From JBKHXU01 sp046565865 (lineage in GTDB: Bacteria > Pseudomonadota > Gammaproteobacteria > Acidiferrobacterales > Sulfurifustaceae), in assembly GCA_046565865.1 (NCBI GenBank), contig JBKHXU010000073.1:1-8400 (forward strand): a stretch of DNA of 8,400 nt, given 5' to 3'. The notes under the pieces are model-generated. The model was not told where the DNA came from. It did not search any database and was given only the letters and a program-made list of their open reading frames with translations. Numbering within the stretch: position 1 is the first letter of the stretch; the number at the start of each line of letters is the position of its first letter. Below are positions 7,318-8,400 of the stretch, one piece after another. A program made the translations under genes and the position numbers.

Positions 7318-7418
7318 TAGTCCCTTTAGGGACAGTTTTTTAGGCTCGCTCCGGCCACCCTCCAACCGCAACGCGTAAGCGCCTGGCGCGGCACCGCAAA
7401 ATGTCCAAAAAGGGACCT
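7318..7418. repeat. About 100-bp segment bounded by imperfect inverted repeats
   Basis: TAGTCCCTTTAGGGACAG at 7318-7335 and the reverse complement of 7398-7418 (GGTCCCTTTTTGGACATTTT) agree at 16 of 21 positions when aligned as inverted repeats. Each copy is itself a small palindrome (GTCCC...GGGAC; GTCC...GGAC). The left copy is followed by six T (7336-7341), so it could also act as a weak intrinsic terminator on the plus strand. The GC-rich interior holds a further small palindrome, GCGCCTGGCGC (7379-7389). It may be a REP-like or miniature mobile unit. Its right copy abuts or overlaps the inferred IS256 end. Confidence 0.4.
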
Positions 7419-7435
7419 GTCAGTAATTCTGTGTG
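7418..7435 (-). repeat. Possible terminal inverted repeat of the IS256-family remnant
   Basis: TGTCAGTAATTCTGTGTG lies 24 nt beyond the transposase stop, with the polarity and spacing expected for the tnp-distal end of an IS256-family element; termini resembling this are known in the family. The partner end is not in the window, so the call rests on position and resemblance only. Confidence 0.45.
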
Positions 7436-7459
7436 CAAGGCAGCTGAACATCGTTACGT

Positions 7460-7771
7460 TTAGAACTGCTGCACGAACCGCTCGGGGAATAAGATGGCGA
7501 ACTGTGTCATCGCCGATTTCCATTCCCGCGCGCTCATCTTCCATTCCTTCGTGATGTTTCTCAAGGCGAGGTAGATCAACTTGGTGGCGGCCTCGTCGTT
7601 CGGGAAGTGGCCGCGCGTTTTGATGATCTTGCGCAGTTGCATGTGCTCCCAGTGCCGGCGCCAGCTGGCCGCAATCGGCGGATATTTCTTACCCCAGGCG
7701 CTGTCGTCGAAGGCATCGAGCGCCACGCGGGCCGACTCAGCGTCGGGAGCCCGGTAGATGGTTTTAAGCTC
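7460..7771 (-). pseudogene. IS256-family (mutator-type) transposase, C-terminal remnant with internal deletion
   Basis: About 103 codons (7460-7771) match the C-terminus of IS256-family DDE transposases: ELKTIYRAPDAES, KYPPIAASWRRHWEH, RKIIKTRGHFPNDEAATKL, IYLALRNITKEW, then REWKSAMTQFAILFPERF to a normal TAA stop. Two defects are visible. Everything upstream of ELKTIYRA is missing, so about three quarters of the roughly 400-residue protein, including both catalytic Asp residues, is gone. In addition WEH is joined directly to MQLRKIIKTRG (near 7640), whereas intact members have about 25 residues between them, containing FFAFPxxxRKIIYTTNAIExLN with the catalytic Glu. The remnant cannot be an active transposase. 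It is fused in frame to an unrelated hydrophobic N-terminal part, so a chimeric 159-residue ORF from a GTG at 7939 stays open. Family assignment is strong; expression is doubtful. Confidence 0.87.
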
Positions 7772-8066
7772 ACGAGCAAAAATTAGTATTAAACAAAAAA
7801 GCATGAGGAGTTTCGTAAGAGCCGATGACGATTTGGTGGGCGTACGTTCGGCATAAAAACCCAGCAGAAACACGAACGCTAATCCATTTGAAAACACAAA
7901 CACGTTAAACAGGCTGTTGTCATTCCCTAACAGCGCCACAAAAACAGCGAGGTTGGCGGCGAGAGCTGCCAGTGCATTTATTCCCGAGATAGTTCCCGCA
8001 CGCCAAGAATAGAACCCCTGCCGGGAAAAAAGCAGCTGCTCCGATCAGCGCCCGCATTCGGTTCAT
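7772..8066 (-). pseudogene. Degraded membrane-protein gene, probably frameshifted and fused to the transposase remnant
   Basis: Not recognised as a known family. In the reading frame leading into the transposase remnant, translation upstream gives three hydrophobic segments: TISGINALAALAANLAVFV, then LFNVFVFSNGLAFVFLLGFY, then LTKLLMLFCLILIFA. The only usable start in that frame is GTG at 7937-7939, inside the first segment, and an in-frame TGA precedes it near 8047. A different frame has ATG at 8064-8066 and begins MNRMRALIGAAAFF before running into other sequence. The two frames would join naturally by a one-base shift in the T6C3 run (A run at 8026-8031 on the plus strand), giving a small polytopic protein truncated by the IS fragment. 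The region is clearly more AT-rich than the core genes. The frameshift is inferred; a genuine short ORF is the alternative. Confidence 0.4.
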
Positions 8067-8263
8067 AGTGCCATTCAACTTTGCCAGTCCTTGAGCATGA
8101 AATTCAACGCGCCTTTGTCACGGTGACAGGCCGGAACGTTTTTAAATGACGATATCTATCTACTACCACTACCCCAATCACACCACATCGCCATATACGT
8201 TCCCAAGCTGTCATGTTCTGCTTTTGTGAGAAGAGATTCCCGATGCCGCCCTTTACACATAGA
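8067..8263. other. Gene-poor AT-rich spacer in the putative island
   Basis: No reading frame here has recognisable family features. The only notable structure is TGTCAC-G-GTGACA (8116-8128), a 6-bp palindrome with a 1-nt centre that could bind a dimeric regulator. Confidence 0.35.
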
Positions 8264-8392
8264 CTATCGAAACAACCACCAGATCGCGACGACAATAGTA
8301 AACAGCTCGCAGGCGATGATGGACCACAAAGCGGTCTTCTGAGCGAAGGTGGCCTTTTCCCACTCAGCTCTAGACGGAAAGAATTTCATCAT
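8264..8392 (-). CDS. Possible small single-helix membrane protein (or C-terminus of a longer gene)
   Basis: A 42-codon frame from tandem ATG codons (8390-8392 and 8387-8389) to TAG (8264-8266). The product has a polar, charged start (MMKFFPSRAEWEKATFAQK) followed by one strongly hydrophobic helix (ALWSIIACELFTIVVAIWWLF) and a terminal Arg, a credible small inner-membrane protein. No Shine-Dalgarno is seen in the few bases left before the window edge, and the frame stays open upstream to the edge, so it may instead be the tail of a longer gene. Function unknown; it lies in the putative island. Confidence 0.45.
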   Translation of the reverse strand: MMKFFPSRAEWEKATFAQKTALWSIIACELFTIVVAIWWLFR

Positions 8393-8400
8393 CGCGGCCC

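Noticed and set aside
7326..7544. Minus-strand 72-codon frame
   Set aside because: Overlaps the IS256 stop region and the inverted-repeat segment; no family features.
8104..8295. Minus-strand 63-codon frame containing a short Val-rich stretch
   Set aside because: Overlaps the better small membrane ORF in another frame; weak hydrophobic segment, no ribosome-binding site recognised.

Overview
The window looks like a high-GC gammaproteobacterial chromosome. The core gene order, an NppABCD/Yej-like peptide ABC transporter, then fabI, then ppiD, resembles a block I recall from Pseudomonas (ppiD-fabI followed by a peptide ABC transporter). A partial tRNA-Asp sequence lies just upstream of ppiD, where many gammaproteobacteria, as I recall, carry hupB and tRNA genes. 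No ribosomal or marker gene is present, so the lineage below class level is inferred.

Positions 1-4391 (minus strand) hold a tightly coupled peptide-transporter operon. Read in the direction of transcription it contains a large family 5 substrate-binding protein with an unusual C-terminal membrane helix, a DppB/YejB-type permease that overlaps it by 4 nt (GTGA), and a DppC/YejE-type permease starting 1 nt after the previous stop and running off the left edge. The ATPase gene or genes would lie beyond the window. Divergent from this operon is fabI (4305-5093, plus), the NADH-dependent enoyl-ACP reductase of fatty-acid elongation, with all catalytic residues present. fabI converges with ppiD (5130-7007, minus), an inner-membrane-anchored periplasmic folding factor with a parvulin domain. 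These genes are housekeeping or core functions.

Upstream of ppiD the character of the sequence changes. At 7130-7153 the last 24 nt of a tRNA-Asp (T-loop, acceptor strand and CCA, minus strand) are present, but the rest of the tRNA is not. A break inside the T-loop is the classic signature of tyrosine-recombinase integration at a tRNA 3' end, so 7154-8400 is interpreted as one end of a genomic island or its remnant. That segment is visibly richer in A+T and contains a pair of imperfect inverted repeats bounding about 100 bp, a decayed IS256-family transposase C-terminus that has lost its catalytic Glu segment, a degraded or chimeric three-helix membrane protein fused in frame to that transposase remnant, and a possible small single-helix membrane protein at the right edge.

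No CRISPR array, rRNA, riboswitch or complete mobile element was found. The most interesting points are the island boundary at the tRNA-Asp fragment and the unusual architecture of the transporter (tail-anchored binding protein, permease with an enlarged N-terminal part, unresolved binding-protein start overlapping fabI).
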